A DNA stretch of 64,000 bases from GCA-2709075 sp038146865 (lineage in GTDB: Bacteria > Pseudomonadota > Alphaproteobacteria > MPNO01 > UBA2964), in contig JAYQSL010000007.1 in the NCBI GenBank assembly GCA_038146865.1, forward strand, positions 186,001-250,000, in the 5' to 3' direction. The notes below the pieces were generated by a model. The model made no database searches, was not told the origin of the DNA, and saw only the letters and a list, made by a program, of their open reading frames with translations. This document shows, piece by piece, positions 1 through 8,358 of the stretch. The translations under genes and the position numbers were made by a program. The stretch's first letter is position 1. Each line of letters opens with the position of its first letter.

Positions 1-1546
1 CCAGTTCATTTATTAAGCGCATCTCCACATTTCCGCCCAACTGAATATCTGTTCCGCGTCCTGCCATATTTGTAGCTATAGTTACTTGGCCGGGCATTCC
101 TGCCTGAGCGATAATATAAGCTTCTTGTTCATGGTAGCGCGCATTTAACACATTGTGCGGTATTTTATCTTGTTTCAGCCGAGCAGATAATTCTTCCGAT
201 TTCTCAATGGAAACGGTTCCTACAAGAGCCGGCTGTTGTCGCTCACGGCACTCTTTGATCAGCTTTACAATGGCTGAATATTTTTCTTCAGAGGTTCGAT
301 AAACCTCATCATCCTCATCTTGTCTGCGTGTTGGTTGGTTTGTTTCTATTTCAACAACTTCTAAATTGTAAATATCACTGAATTCTCCCGCTTCAGTCAT
401 TGCCGTGCCAGTCATGCCAGCGAGTTTGGGATATAACCTGAAGTAATTTTGAAATGTTATGGATGCGAGAGTCTGATTTTCGTTTTGCACAGAAACATTT
501 TCTTTGGCCTCTAAAGCTTGATGTAGGCCCTCTGAAAACCGTCTCCCCTCCATCATACGGCCAGTAAATTCATCAATTATGATGACCTGGTTATCTTTTA
601 CAATATAGTCTTTGTCGCGCTCAAATAAAGTGTGGGCACGAAGAGCAGAATTTACGTGGTGCACTAGTCCGATGTTTTGAATATCATAGAGGCTGGCGCC
701 CTCGAGAAGGTTATTTTTAGAGAGAAGTTGCTCTATTTTCTCGGTTCCCGGTTCGGTCAATGACACTGAGCGCTGTTTTTCATCCTTCTCATAGTCATCT
801 GTGGTCAATTCGTTCATTAAAGAATCGATCTGGCGATACAATTCAGAAGAGTCCTCAGTGGGGCCCGATATAATCAGGGGGGTTCGTGCCTCATCGATCA
901 GGATAGAGTCCACTTCATCAACTATTGCGAAGTTGAATTCTCTTTGAACCATCTCTTCTAGAGAAAATTTCATGTTGTCTCTGAGATAATCAAAACCAAA
1001 CTCGTTATTGGTTCCGTAAGTTATGTCAGCGGCGTATGCCTTGGTACGCTCTTCGTCAGTCAATCCATGGGTAATGCAAGCTACCGAGAGGCCAAGGAAT
1101 TCGTATATCCGTCCCATCCATTCTGAGTCTCGCTTGGCCAAGTAATCATTGACGGTAACCACGTGGACACCCTTGCCCTCGAGAGCATTCAGATAGCAGG
1201 CCAAAGTGGCGACCAGCGTTTTTCCCTCGCCAGTCTTCATTTCAGCGATTGCTCCTCTGTGCAATACAATTCCGCCCATAAGTTGGACATCATAATGGCG
1301 CTGCCCTAGTGTGCGCTTTGCTGCTTCCCTCACTGTTGCAAAAGCTTCAGGAAGGATGTTTTCAAGCGTTTCCGCGCCTTTTAGACGGTCACGAAACATT
1401 TCAGTCCTGGACCTTAAGTTTAAGTCATCGAGAGCCTCGAGTTCAGCCTCCAGAGAATTGATTTGTTCTATCGTGCTTCGTAATTGTTTAAGGTATCTTG
1501 AATTGGCAGAACCAAAAAAACGACTCGCAATTTTACTGATTAACAT
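1..1546 (-). CDS. secA: SecA preprotein translocase ATPase (partial, N-terminal 515 codons)
   Basis: SecA is the ATPase that pushes unfolded preproteins through the SecYEG channel at the inner membrane. Reading the minus strand gives MLISKIASRF at the start, a Walker A GEGKT at residues 106-110, Walker B DEVDSILIDEART from residue 210, and ATNMAGRGTDIQ near the window edge in the second helicase-like domain. The C-terminal half lies outside the window, so the usual zinc-binding tail cannot be checked. The ATG at 1546 is supported because the protein begins in the usual way a few residues before the conserved region. It is transcribed away from argJ with a 189-base gap. Many alphaproteobacteria carry a parvulin-type peptidyl-prolyl isomerase gene between the two, and none is here. 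Confidence 0.97.
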   Translation of the reverse strand, partial: MLISKIASRFFGSANSRYLKQLRSTIEQINSLEAELEALDDLNLRSRTEMFRDRLKGAETLENILPEAFATVREAAKRTLGQRHYDVQLMGGIVLHRGAIAEMKTGEGKTLVATLACYLNALEGKGVHVVTVNDYLAKRDSEWMGRIYEFLGLSVACITHGLTDEERTKAYAADITYGTNNEFGFDYLRDNMKFSLEEMVQREFNFAIVDEVDSILIDEARTPLIISGPTEDSSELYRQIDSLMNELTTDDYEKDEKQRSVSLTEPGTEKIEQLLSKNNLLEGASLYDIQNIGLVHHVNSALRAHTLFERDKDYIVKDNQVIIIDEFTGRMMEGRRFSEGLHQALEAKENVSVQNENQTLASITFQNYFRLYPKLAGMTGTAMTEAGEFSDIYNLEVVEIETNQPTRRQDEDDEVYRTSEEKYSAIVKLIKECRERQQPALVGTVSIEKSEELSARLKQDKIPHNVLNARYHEQEAYIIAQAGMPGQVTIATNMAGRGTDIQLGGNVEMRLINEL

Positions 1547-1632
1547 GGACTATATTTTTCCCAAGTTTTTCGGTAGTTCGGACGAAATGTTTACCATTTG
1601 TAAAGACGGCAGTCACTAAGGCATGTAGTTCG

Positions 1633-1658
1633 CTTATGTCAAAGAATTATTACATAAG
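1633..1658. repeat. Dyad CTTATGT-N12-ACATAAG between secA and argJ
   Basis: A perfect 7-base inverted repeat (1633-1639 and 1652-1658) with a 12-base spacer lies in the divergent secA/argJ promoter gap. The size and symmetry suit a dimeric DNA-binding protein. No known operator is recognised, and chance cannot be excluded for an A/T-rich 7-base arm. Confidence 0.3.
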
Positions 1659-1735
1659 TGTGACCTAGATTTTATAAAAAATTACCCCTAAGACAGAAGT
1701 CTATAGCCTAGCAATTCAAAGCAGAAGCGATCAAA

Positions 1736-2965
1736 ATGAGCCAAAAGTCACCGTTAGCTCCAAAAAGATTTCCCAAAATGCCGTCGATAGAGGGTCTGAC
1801 TATGGCCTCAACGGCATGTGGATTGCGCTATCGGGGTCGTAAAGATGCTATGCTCGCAATCTTAACCCCGGGAACTACAGTCGCTGGTTGTTTTACAAAG
1901 TCATTGACCGCGTCAGCTCCTGTCGATTGGTGCAAAAGCGCTTTGAAAGGAGGCTTCGCTAGGGCGCTAATAGTGAACTCTGGTAACGCTAATGCCTTTA
2001 CAGGCTTCCAGGGTGATAAAGCTGTTATTCAGACCGTCAACGGTATCGCTGAAATTCTTGGATGCGATCAAAAAAATGTCTTCGTGTCCTCAACGGGAGT
2101 TATAGGTGAACCACTTCAAGTAGATAAATTGCTCAAAGCAATACCTCGATTGGTGAAAAAGGCAAAACCTGGAGGTTGGCTAGATGCTGCTAAAGCGATT
2201 ATGACCACTGATACATTCCCTAAAGGCGCAGTAGCCCAATCCAAGATTGGAGATAAACGCGTAACAATTTGTGGCATATCGAAGGGTTCGGGGATGATTG
2301 CACCCGATATGGCGACTATGCTGGGCTATATTTTTACCGATGCGAAAATAGATCAAAAAATCCTTCAGTCTTGTTTGAAGTCTGCGGTCTCAAGGTCCTT
2401 CAATTCGATCTCGGTAGATAGCGACACATCAACCAGTGACTCTGTCTTGCTTTGCGCCACTGGAGCGGCAAAAAACCGTTCACCTCAGTCAGCACGGGAT
2501 CCAATTCTTAAAGGTTTTAGAAATGCATTGAATGCTGTAGCGCTCGATTTGGCACAGCAGATTGTGCGTGATGGTGAGGGCGCTACCAAATTCGTATCCA
2601 TTTCAGTTACGGGAGCCTCCAATCATTCCTCCGCCAGAGTTATTGCTCTAGCAATAGCGAACTCCCCATTGGTAAAAACAGCGATTGCTGGGGGAGATGC
2701 GAATTGGGGCAGGATTGTAATGGCTGTTGGGAAGTCTGGAGAAAAGGCAAATCGTGATGCGTTAGCAATTAAGATTGGTGGTGTGCAAGTCACTAAAGAT
2801 GGCTTCCGAGTACCTGGCTACGATGAGGCACCAGTCTCCCAGCACATGGCGGGTGATGAGATAGCGATAGAGGTTGATGTCGGCGTGGCGCAGGGAATTG
2901 CTAAAGTGTGGACCTGCGATCTTACTCATGAGTACATTAGAATTAATGCCGACTATAGAAGTTGA
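1736..2965 (+). CDS. argJ: Bifunctional glutamate N-acetyltransferase / amino-acid acetyltransferase ArgJ
   Basis: ArgJ makes N-acetylglutamate and recycles the acetyl group from N-acetylornithine in arginine synthesis (cytoplasm). The 409-residue length is normal for the family. The autocleavage motif MATMLGY is present: Thr194 should become the N-terminal nucleophile of the beta chain after self-cleavage between Ala193 and Thr194. The conserved GNANAFTG and the GGDANWGRI block near the end of the beta chain are also visible. It is followed by mutT in an overlapping arrangement that is common in alphaproteobacteria. The start is the ATG at 1736, and the next in-frame ATG falls after the N-terminal extension. 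Confidence 0.96.
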   Translation: MSQKSPLAPKRFPKMPSIEGLTMASTACGLRYRGRKDAMLAILTPGTTVAGCFTKSLTASAPVDWCKSALKGGFARALIVNSGNANAFTGFQGDKAVIQTVNGIAEILGCDQKNVFVSSTGVIGEPLQVDKLLKAIPRLVKKAKPGGWLDAAKAIMTTDTFPKGAVAQSKIGDKRVTICGISKGSGMIAPDMATMLGYIFTDAKIDQKILQSCLKSAVSRSFNSISVDSDTSTSDSVLLCATGAAKNRSPQSARDPILKGFRNALNAVALDLAQQIVRDGEGATKFVSISVTGASNHSSARVIALAIANSPLVKTAIAGGDANWGRIVMAVGKSGEKANRDALAIKIGGVQVTKDGFRVPGYDEAPVSQHMAGDEIAIEVDVGVAQGIAKVWTCDLTHEYIRINADYRS

Positions 2966-3371
2966 GGACCCAATTCCAATGGTTCTTGTGGTCGCGGCTG
3001 CACTCATTGACTCAGATGGTCGTGTTCTGATAGCGAGGCGTCCCTCGGGGAGAAAAATGGCAGGTCTTTGGGAATTCCCCGGAGGTAAAGTTGAGCAAGG
3101 CGAAACACCCGAAAGTGCTTTAATCCGAGAGCTCAGAGAGGAACTAGGAATTGATGTAACTGAAAATTGCTTGGCACCCTTAACTTTTGCATCGCATCCC
3201 TACCCCGAATTTCATCTTTTAATGCCTCTTTATGTGTGTCGAGTTTGGGAAGGTCAGGTCAAGGGAAACGAGAAACAAGCATTGAAATGGGTTTTCCCGA
3301 GGGATTTGAGAGATTTCCCGATGCCCGAGGCGGACAAACCTCTAATACCGACTCTACGAGATCTTCTCTAG
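2928..3371 (+). CDS. mutT: MutT-type Nudix hydrolase (8-oxo-dGTP diphosphatase)
   Basis: This enzyme removes oxidised nucleotides (8-oxo-dGTP) from the pool. The full Nudix box is present: GGKVEQGETPESA followed by REL and EELGI, matching G-x5-E-x7-REU-x-EE-x-G-U, preceded by the usual LWEFPGG. Length is about 147 residues. The start is uncertain. The frame is open back to a TTG at 2874, giving a 92-base overlap with argJ that seems too long. The ATGs at 2928, 2946 and 2979 are all possible and none has a clear Shine-Dalgarno sequence. Coupling to argJ is conserved in the lineage. Confidence 0.88.
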   Translation: MSTLELMPTIEVEDPIPMVLVVAAALIDSDGRVLIARRPSGRKMAGLWEFPGGKVEQGETPESALIRELREELGIDVTENCLAPLTFASHPYPEFHLLMPLYVCRVWEGQVKGNEKQALKWVFPRDLRDFPMPEADKPLIPTLRDLL

Positions 3372-3523
3372 TTAACTAAATGTAATTCCTATCTAGTCGC
3401 TCTTCTTGCCCTCATTGATTTCATGCAAAAAATTAAAGGCTAATATGTTGTCTCTTTCTCTCGGAACAGCTCAAAAATGGATTGGCCAATCATCGAATTC
3501 GCAATCGCATGGAAAGAGTTTTA

Positions 3524-4762
3524 ATGGCTGAGGGGAAAGTAGATTATAGGGCATGGACCATCGTAGCCGTGATGTTTTTGGCTCTCGGGCTGGCGTTTAC
3601 GGGTCGGGCGTCCTTGCCTGTTTTGATGACTGCTTGGGAAAATGATTTTGGTTGGACAAGGACTTTCATGGCATCAGGGGGCGCTGTGATACTCATTGTA
3701 ATGGCTGTTAGCGCGCCCGTGGTTGGAAATTTACTCGATAGACATGGTCCCCGATTTATAGTGGGGGCCGGTCTTATTCTCAGCGGCCTCTCGATTTCGT
3801 TGACTGGAATGATGGAGACCAAGTGGGCTTTTCTTATTTTATTTTGTATCTCTGCAGCAATTGGGTACGGGGTGGTTAGCATCCCTATCGCGGCCGCCAC
3901 GATCTCCCGAAGATTTGATCACAATCGAGGTTTTGCCAGCTCAATTGGAATGGCAGGAGTAGGAGGAGGGCAAGCAATATTTCTCCCTTTGATCGCATGG
4001 GCGATTAGCATGTATGGGTGGAGAATGGCCCTTGTTGTTTTTGGAATAGGCCTAATCGTCATTGGCTTTTTGTCCATGTTTTTCATGGATAACGAGGTTA
4101 AGGTTTCGCAGAGCCCTGCCGATCAGCAAAATATCAGTGCTGGTTTTAGAACAAAATTATATTCGGTTATTAGAAATAAAATTTTTTGGCTACTAGGCAC
4201 AGCGTATATAATTTGTGGGTTTACTACGGCCGGAATTGTAAAAGTTCATTTTGTACCATTCGCAAACCTGATTTGTGGGTTTTCCCTAAATGAAAGTGCT
4301 ACGGCTTACGGGGTCTTGGCCTTATTTGATGCTGTAGGTTTGTTAATCGCCGGTTATTTGTCTGACCGAGTGCATAGACCGCTCTTGCTGGGGTTAATTT
4401 ATTTTCTTCGGGCTTTGACCTTTCTGATGCTGTTCTTTGTGCCAACAGAGTATTGGGTTTTGCTCGCATTTGCCGTGCTATTCGGTAGCTTAGATTTTGC
4501 AACAGTCCCTCTAAATGCAGGTCTTGTGGGTGATCATTTGGGTCTTCGAACAATGGGTCTATCGATGGGACTGATGTTCGCAGGTCATTCCTTCGGTGGT
4601 GCGCTAGGTTCTCTCTTCGGCGGAGTAGCGTATGATTATATTGCCTCATATGATTGGGTGTGGTTGGCTGGCCTGGCGCTTGCTTTTATTGCCTCAATTC
4701 TTGCTTGGTCCGTTCCTGAAGCCCGTCGAGCTCGACCTCATGTGGGGAATGCAGGCAACTAA
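3524..4762 (+). CDS. Major facilitator superfamily transporter
   Basis: A secondary carrier of about 412 residues with roughly twelve hydrophobic segments. The MFS signature between helices 2 and 3 is visible as GNLLDRHGPR, and its repeat in the second half as GYLSDRVHRP. The style resembles the oxalate/formate antiporter and monocarboxylate transporter branches, so an organic anion is a plausible substrate, but this is only inference. The ATG at 3524 is preferred because AAAGAG lies a few bases upstream. A TTG at 3482 would add 14 residues of basic leader. Its stop overlaps the convergent methyltransferase gene by 4 bases. Confidence 0.88.
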   Translation: MAEGKVDYRAWTIVAVMFLALGLAFTGRASLPVLMTAWENDFGWTRTFMASGGAVILIVMAVSAPVVGNLLDRHGPRFIVGAGLILSGLSISLTGMMETKWAFLILFCISAAIGYGVVSIPIAAATISRRFDHNRGFASSIGMAGVGGGQAIFLPLIAWAISMYGWRMALVVFGIGLIVIGFLSMFFMDNEVKVSQSPADQQNISAGFRTKLYSVIRNKIFWLLGTAYIICGFTTAGIVKVHFVPFANLICGFSLNESATAYGVLALFDAVGLLIAGYLSDRVHRPLLLGLIYFLRALTFLMLFFVPTEYWVLLAFAVLFGSLDFATVPLNAGLVGDHLGLRTMGLSMGLMFAGHSFGGALGSLFGGVAYDYIASYDWVWLAGLALAFIASILAWSVPEARRARPHVGNAGN

Positions 4763-5541
4763 TTTGATTTTTTTAGCACTTCAGCGAGGTTTTTAAGTCC
4801 GCTACCTGGTCTTAGTGGCTGAGGCTGTGAACTATGAGGTGACCATCCAGTCAAAAAAACAATATCAAAAGTCGCACGAAGTCGTTGCTGGTGATCAGAG
4901 AAGTTTTTTCGGTATAGTCTTTTCATTTCAGAAAAAACATCTTTTCTAGAAAAATTTTTTTTCCGGTCTCTTAGAGAATTTGTCTCGCCCATTCCCCTTA
5001 AATCAAACATAAGTGAATCAACGCTCCTATACGTAACAATTATGCGGTCCTGGTCCGCGACAGGCAGTTTGAAACCAGTTCTCTGCAAAAGTGCTGCAGC
5101 ATCTGCTAAGTCAACGAAAGGAGAGATCCTTGGCGATGCACCTCCCGTTAATTTGGATTCGGCCTCTATAAATGATTGACGCAGTTCTCCCAGAGTCTCT
5201 CCCCCGGGAAATGCAGCAAGGAATAACCCATTTGGTTTAAGTGCCTGGCGTATTTGAATTAAAATCCCGGGCAGATCATTCGCCCAATGGATGTTTCCGG
5301 TACATGTGATTAAATCGGCGCAGTTTCCAACAAGATCCAGTTTATCCGTTAACCCAAAAAAATCATCGTAGGCATCTATTGCGATAGGAGCATCGAAATC
5401 TTTTCGAACATCTTTTAGTCGATCTTCCAAACGGCTTTTGATTTCCTGGTGCAGAAAGTTGTGACTGCTAAACATTTGTTTTGCTCGCCGTCTGTGAGCC
5501 TTGATTGCTGATGGATCAAATATTTGCTTTGGTGGGGACAT
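4759..5541 (-). CDS. NDUFAF5/BioC-like methyltransferase with a shortened SAM-binding region
   Basis: The N-terminal FDPSAIKAHRRRA, the IHWANDLPG segment, the ALKPNGLFLAAFPGGETL block and the LTGWSPH..Q end place this in the NDUFAF5-like class I methyltransferase family that sits near ubiG and lysC in alphaproteobacteria. At 260 residues it is short for the family (about 290-300). The loss maps to residues 50-75. There the usual glycine-rich SAM motif (LDLGxxxG) and the following acidic loop are replaced by a short stretch reading IDAYDDFFG. The reading frame is not broken. It may no longer bind SAM in the usual way. The human member acts in complex I assembly as an arginine hydroxylase, but the bacterial role is unknown. 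Confidence 0.8.
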   Translation of the reverse strand: MSPPKQIFDPSAIKAHRRRAKQMFSSHNFLHQEIKSRLEDRLKDVRKDFDAPIAIDAYDDFFGLTDKLDLVGNCADLITCTGNIHWANDLPGILIQIRQALKPNGLFLAAFPGGETLGELRQSFIEAESKLTGGASPRISPFVDLADAAALLQRTGFKLPVADQDRIIVTYRSVDSLMFDLRGMGETNSLRDRKKNFSRKDVFSEMKRLYRKNFSDHQQRLRATFDIVFLTGWSPHSSQPQPLRPGSGLKNLAEVLKKSN

Positions 5542-5645
5542 AAGCGATAGCTTAACCTATGTCAGCTTCAGTGGTAAACACGACGTGAATGTTCGATCTT
5601 TCGGTCGTTATAAAAGCCGGTTTCAATTTTTAGTGGGAGCAATAA

Positions 5646-7247
5646 ATGATCAAATCCGTGGAATCTCGGGAGCTTAGAAATTGGATTGTGGATGGCTCGG
5701 AACTTGCTTTGATTGATTTACGGGAGGAGGGAGAATTTAGTGCTGAGGGACATCTGCTTTTTGCGATCTGTTTACCGATTAGTCAGCTCGAAATTAGAAT
5801 AAGAGAACTTGTACCACGGAAATCCGTGAGGCTGGTTTTATGCGACGGTGGCGACACAATTACTCAAATTGCTGCTGAACGTTTAGTGCAATGGGGCTAT
5901 TCTAATATTTTCATACTTTCCGGTGGTTCCAAAGGCTGGGAAACGTCTGGCAACGTGCTTTTCAGAGGTGTAAATGTTCCCAGCAAAGCTTTTGGTGAAT
6001 ATGTAGAGCATCATTCTGGTACTCCTTCAGTAAGCCCTGAAGAACTTAAAATGCTTTTGGAACGGGGCGAAGATTTGATTGTGTTAGATAGCAGGCCCTG
6101 GGTAGAGTATCAGCGAATGAATATCCCAACAGGCGTTGATTGTCCCGGGGCGGAACTGGCATATCGTATATATGATCTCGTTGATAATGATCAAACAACC
6201 ATAGTTGTTAATTGCGCAGGGCGAACCAGAAGCATTATTGGAGCCCAATCTCTAATAAATTTTGGTGTGGAGAATAAAGTGGTGGCTTTGCGTAATGGCA
6301 CTATGGGCTGGGCTTTGGCGGGCTTTGATTTAGAACAAGGCGGGGATAGAAAATTTCCTCCGATATCCGAGAAGTGCCTTGAGGCAGGGTTATCTCGGAT
6401 AGACAACGTTGTTACCAGATTTGGTGTCCAGTCAATTGATCAAAATATTGTCGAAGAATTGATCCGAAAATCAGAGGAAATATCTCTATTTCTTCTCGAT
6501 GTCCGGAACGTTGAAGAGTATGAAGCCGGGCATTTCCCGGGGTCCGTGCATGCGCCAGGGGGGCAGCTAGTGCAAGCCACAGATCGTTGGGTGGGCGTGA
6601 AAGAAGCAACCCTGATCCTATTTGATGATACGGGTATCAGGGCAAAGATGACAGCCTCTTGGCTCATTCAGATGGGATGGCGAAATATCTTTGTTATGTC
6701 TGATGTGACAGCTTTGGATAATTTGGAAAAAGGTCCGGCAATGTCTATTTTGTTGCAGCCGAGTGCTGAGGTGGCTGGCTTGTCGGTGGATCAGGTGAAG
6801 TCTGCGATTGATCAAAGAGCAGTTGTCCTGGATTTTTCTTCGAGCCTAGATTATAAAGCGGGACATATTCCTGGAGCGTTTTGGGCTGTCAGATCTCGTC
6901 TCAAGGAGTGTTTGGCAGCAATACCGGACACGCATCAAATAATTTGCGCATGTACCGATGGTGTTCTTTCTGCTTATGCAGCTGCAGATTTATTAGAGTT
7001 GACGGATAAGACTGTAAGCCGTCTGATCGGAGGCAATGCAGCTTGGCTTGCCTCGGAGCGGCCAATGGAAACTGGATTTCAAAATTTAACTACGCTTAAT
7101 AACGATATCCAATACAAAGCCTATGACTTTGACGAAAATATCGAAGAGCATATGCAAGAATATCTTAGTTGGGAGATTGGGCTGATAGACCTGATCAAAG
7201 CTGATGGCACCTCGCGTTTTGTCAATTTACCAAAGGAATCCTATTGA
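5646..7247 (+). CDS. Four-domain rhodanese (sulfurtransferase) protein
   Basis: 533 residues made of four tandem rhodanese-like domains, at about 1-110, 125-235, 260-360 and 375-475. Domain 2 has a full active-site loop, CAGRTRS with Cys190, and is the most likely catalytic domain. Domain 1 has Cys66 in LCDGGD and domain 4 has Cys434 and Cys436 in ICACTDG. Domain 3 has Asp in place of the cysteine (LILFDDTG) and should be inactive. Rhodaneses move sulfane sulfur between thiols or to cyanide. The substrate is not indicated. GGGAG lies 6 bases upstream of the ATG. It occupies the place between the methyltransferase and grxC where a comF gene often lies in relatives. Confidence 0.9.
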   Translation: MIKSVESRELRNWIVDGSELALIDLREEGEFSAEGHLLFAICLPISQLEIRIRELVPRKSVRLVLCDGGDTITQIAAERLVQWGYSNIFILSGGSKGWETSGNVLFRGVNVPSKAFGEYVEHHSGTPSVSPEELKMLLERGEDLIVLDSRPWVEYQRMNIPTGVDCPGAELAYRIYDLVDNDQTTIVVNCAGRTRSIIGAQSLINFGVENKVVALRNGTMGWALAGFDLEQGGDRKFPPISEKCLEAGLSRIDNVVTRFGVQSIDQNIVEELIRKSEEISLFLLDVRNVEEYEAGHFPGSVHAPGGQLVQATDRWVGVKEATLILFDDTGIRAKMTASWLIQMGWRNIFVMSDVTALDNLEKGPAMSILLQPSAEVAGLSVDQVKSAIDQRAVVLDFSSSLDYKAGHIPGAFWAVRSRLKECLAAIPDTHQIICACTDGVLSAYAAADLLELTDKTVSRLIGGNAAWLASERPMETGFQNLTTLNNDIQYKAYDFDENIEEHMQEYLSWEIGLIDLIKADGTSRFVNLPKESY

Positions 7248-7398
7248 GCCGTTAGTCAAGATCCTTGGCCATTCCTCCGAGAAATAACAGTTCTTAATTC
7301 TTTTCAAGATCTGTCTGTCTCTCGACTAGTTGTATTGGATTTGGGCTTGGAATAGGTTGTAAGAGTGTTCGGTACTAAGAGAGGTTTAGAGGAAAAAT

Positions 7399-7668
7399 TT
7401 GGCGGTAATTGAGATATATACCACGCGGTTGTGCCCGTTTTGTATCAGAGCCAAAAGCTTGCTTAGGTCCAAGGGGGTGGAATTTACTGAAATAGCCGTG
7501 GATACAAATATGGAGCTTCGTCGTGAGATGACCGAAAGATCATGCGGCAGGAGTACCGTTCCACAAATTTTTATAAATGATGAATCGATAGGCGGTTCCG
7601 ATGATTTGGCCGCCCTCGAGAGGGAAGGACGTCTCGACGACCTGTTAGCGGCTCAACCAGGCGAATGA
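7399..7668 (+). CDS. grxC: Glutaredoxin 3 (GrxC family)
   Basis: An 89-residue dithiol glutaredoxin that reduces disulfides and glutathionylated proteins at the expense of glutathione. The active site is Cys12-Pro-Phe-Cys15 (CPFC, where most Grx3 proteins have CPYC). The cis-proline TVPQIFIN and the glycine pair IGGSDDL that bind glutathione are present. The start is a TTG at 7399, supported by AGAGGA 6 bases upstream. The usual alphaproteobacterial neighbour, a nitrilase-superfamily gene between grxC and DUF1178, is missing. Confidence 0.95.
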   Translation: MAVIEIYTTRLCPFCIRAKSLLRSKGVEFTEIAVDTNMELRREMTERSCGRSTVPQIFINDESIGGSDDLAALEREGRLDDLLAAQPGE

Positions 7669-7880
7669 GAGTGTGCGATGAAGAATTTTCCTCGATTTGC
7701 GCATAACGTTCTATTGGGGAGCTGTGTGGAGGCCTAATTTGATCACCTTTGAGATATAGTGTCGGAGATGTGGAGCTTAGGACTTTAAATTAAACAATTA
7801 ACGAATTATCGTTTACGTTGAAAAACTAAATAAAGTAACCATATTTTAATTGGTAAGTTTGCCAAAGTAGCTTGGTAGAG

Positions 7881-7909
7881 AAAGGCTTTCGATCAGGAGT
7901 AAAGCCTTT
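7881..7909 (+). repeat. Perfect 9-bp hairpin upstream of the DUF1178 gene
   Basis: AAAGGCTTT (7881-7889) and AAAGCCTTT (7901-7909) form a 9-base-pair stem with an 11-base loop, ending 20 bases before the DUF1178 start. No T-run follows, so it is not a standard terminator. It could shape the 5' leader or be an operator. It lies in the 261-base gap where a nitrilase-family gene would normally be. The rest of that gap shows nothing coding. Confidence 0.45.
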
Positions 7910-7929
7910 GCCAGGAGTTTAGGTGCCAT

Positions 7930-8355
7930 ATGATAAGTTTTGACCTTAAGTGTTCAAGTGATCATGAATTCGAGTCATGGTTTCAAAGCAGCGATGCTTA
8001 CGAGAAATTATTAAAAGCAAAGCAGGTTAACTGTCCAATTTGTGGAGATACCAAAATATCAAAGGCTTTGATGGCACCTGCCGTCAGTGGAACAAAGAAA
8101 AAAGGGGCAGATAAATCGGCAATGGCAACAAATGCAGCCGATTATATGAAGGCAATGCGATCCATTCGTCGCAAAGTTGAAGAAAACTGTGATTACGTAG
8201 GGACCAATTTTGCCGAAGAAGCGCGGAAAATTCATTATGGCGAGGCTGATGAAAGGAATATTTATGGAGAGGCCACAGTTGACGAAGCCAAGGGGCTGAA
8301 GGATGAGGGTATTGCGTGTGAGAGGATTCCTTGGGTCCCAGAACATGACGCGTAA
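7930..8355 (+). CDS. DUF1178 family protein
   Basis: A 141-residue member of the DUF1178 family, common in alphaproteobacteria and of unknown function. It opens with MISFDLKCSSDHEFESWF, then has a zinc-ribbon-like pair of cysteines CPICG at about residues 37-41 following Cys8, the ALMAP segment, and an ending of the type GEATVDEAKGLKDEGI. The four possible ligands suggest a small metal-binding N-terminal domain, which is inference. It converges on ubiG with only 3 bases between the stops, an arrangement usual in this lineage. Confidence 0.93.
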   Translation: MISFDLKCSSDHEFESWFQSSDAYEKLLKAKQVNCPICGDTKISKALMAPAVSGTKKKGADKSAMATNAADYMKAMRSIRRKVEENCDYVGTNFAEEARKIHYGEADERNIYGEATVDEAKGLKDEGIACERIPWVPEHDA

Positions 8356-8358
8356 AAA

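Noticed and set aside
1311..1619. A 102-codon plus-strand frame
   Set aside because: It lies opposite the strongly conserved start of secA and has no family resemblance.
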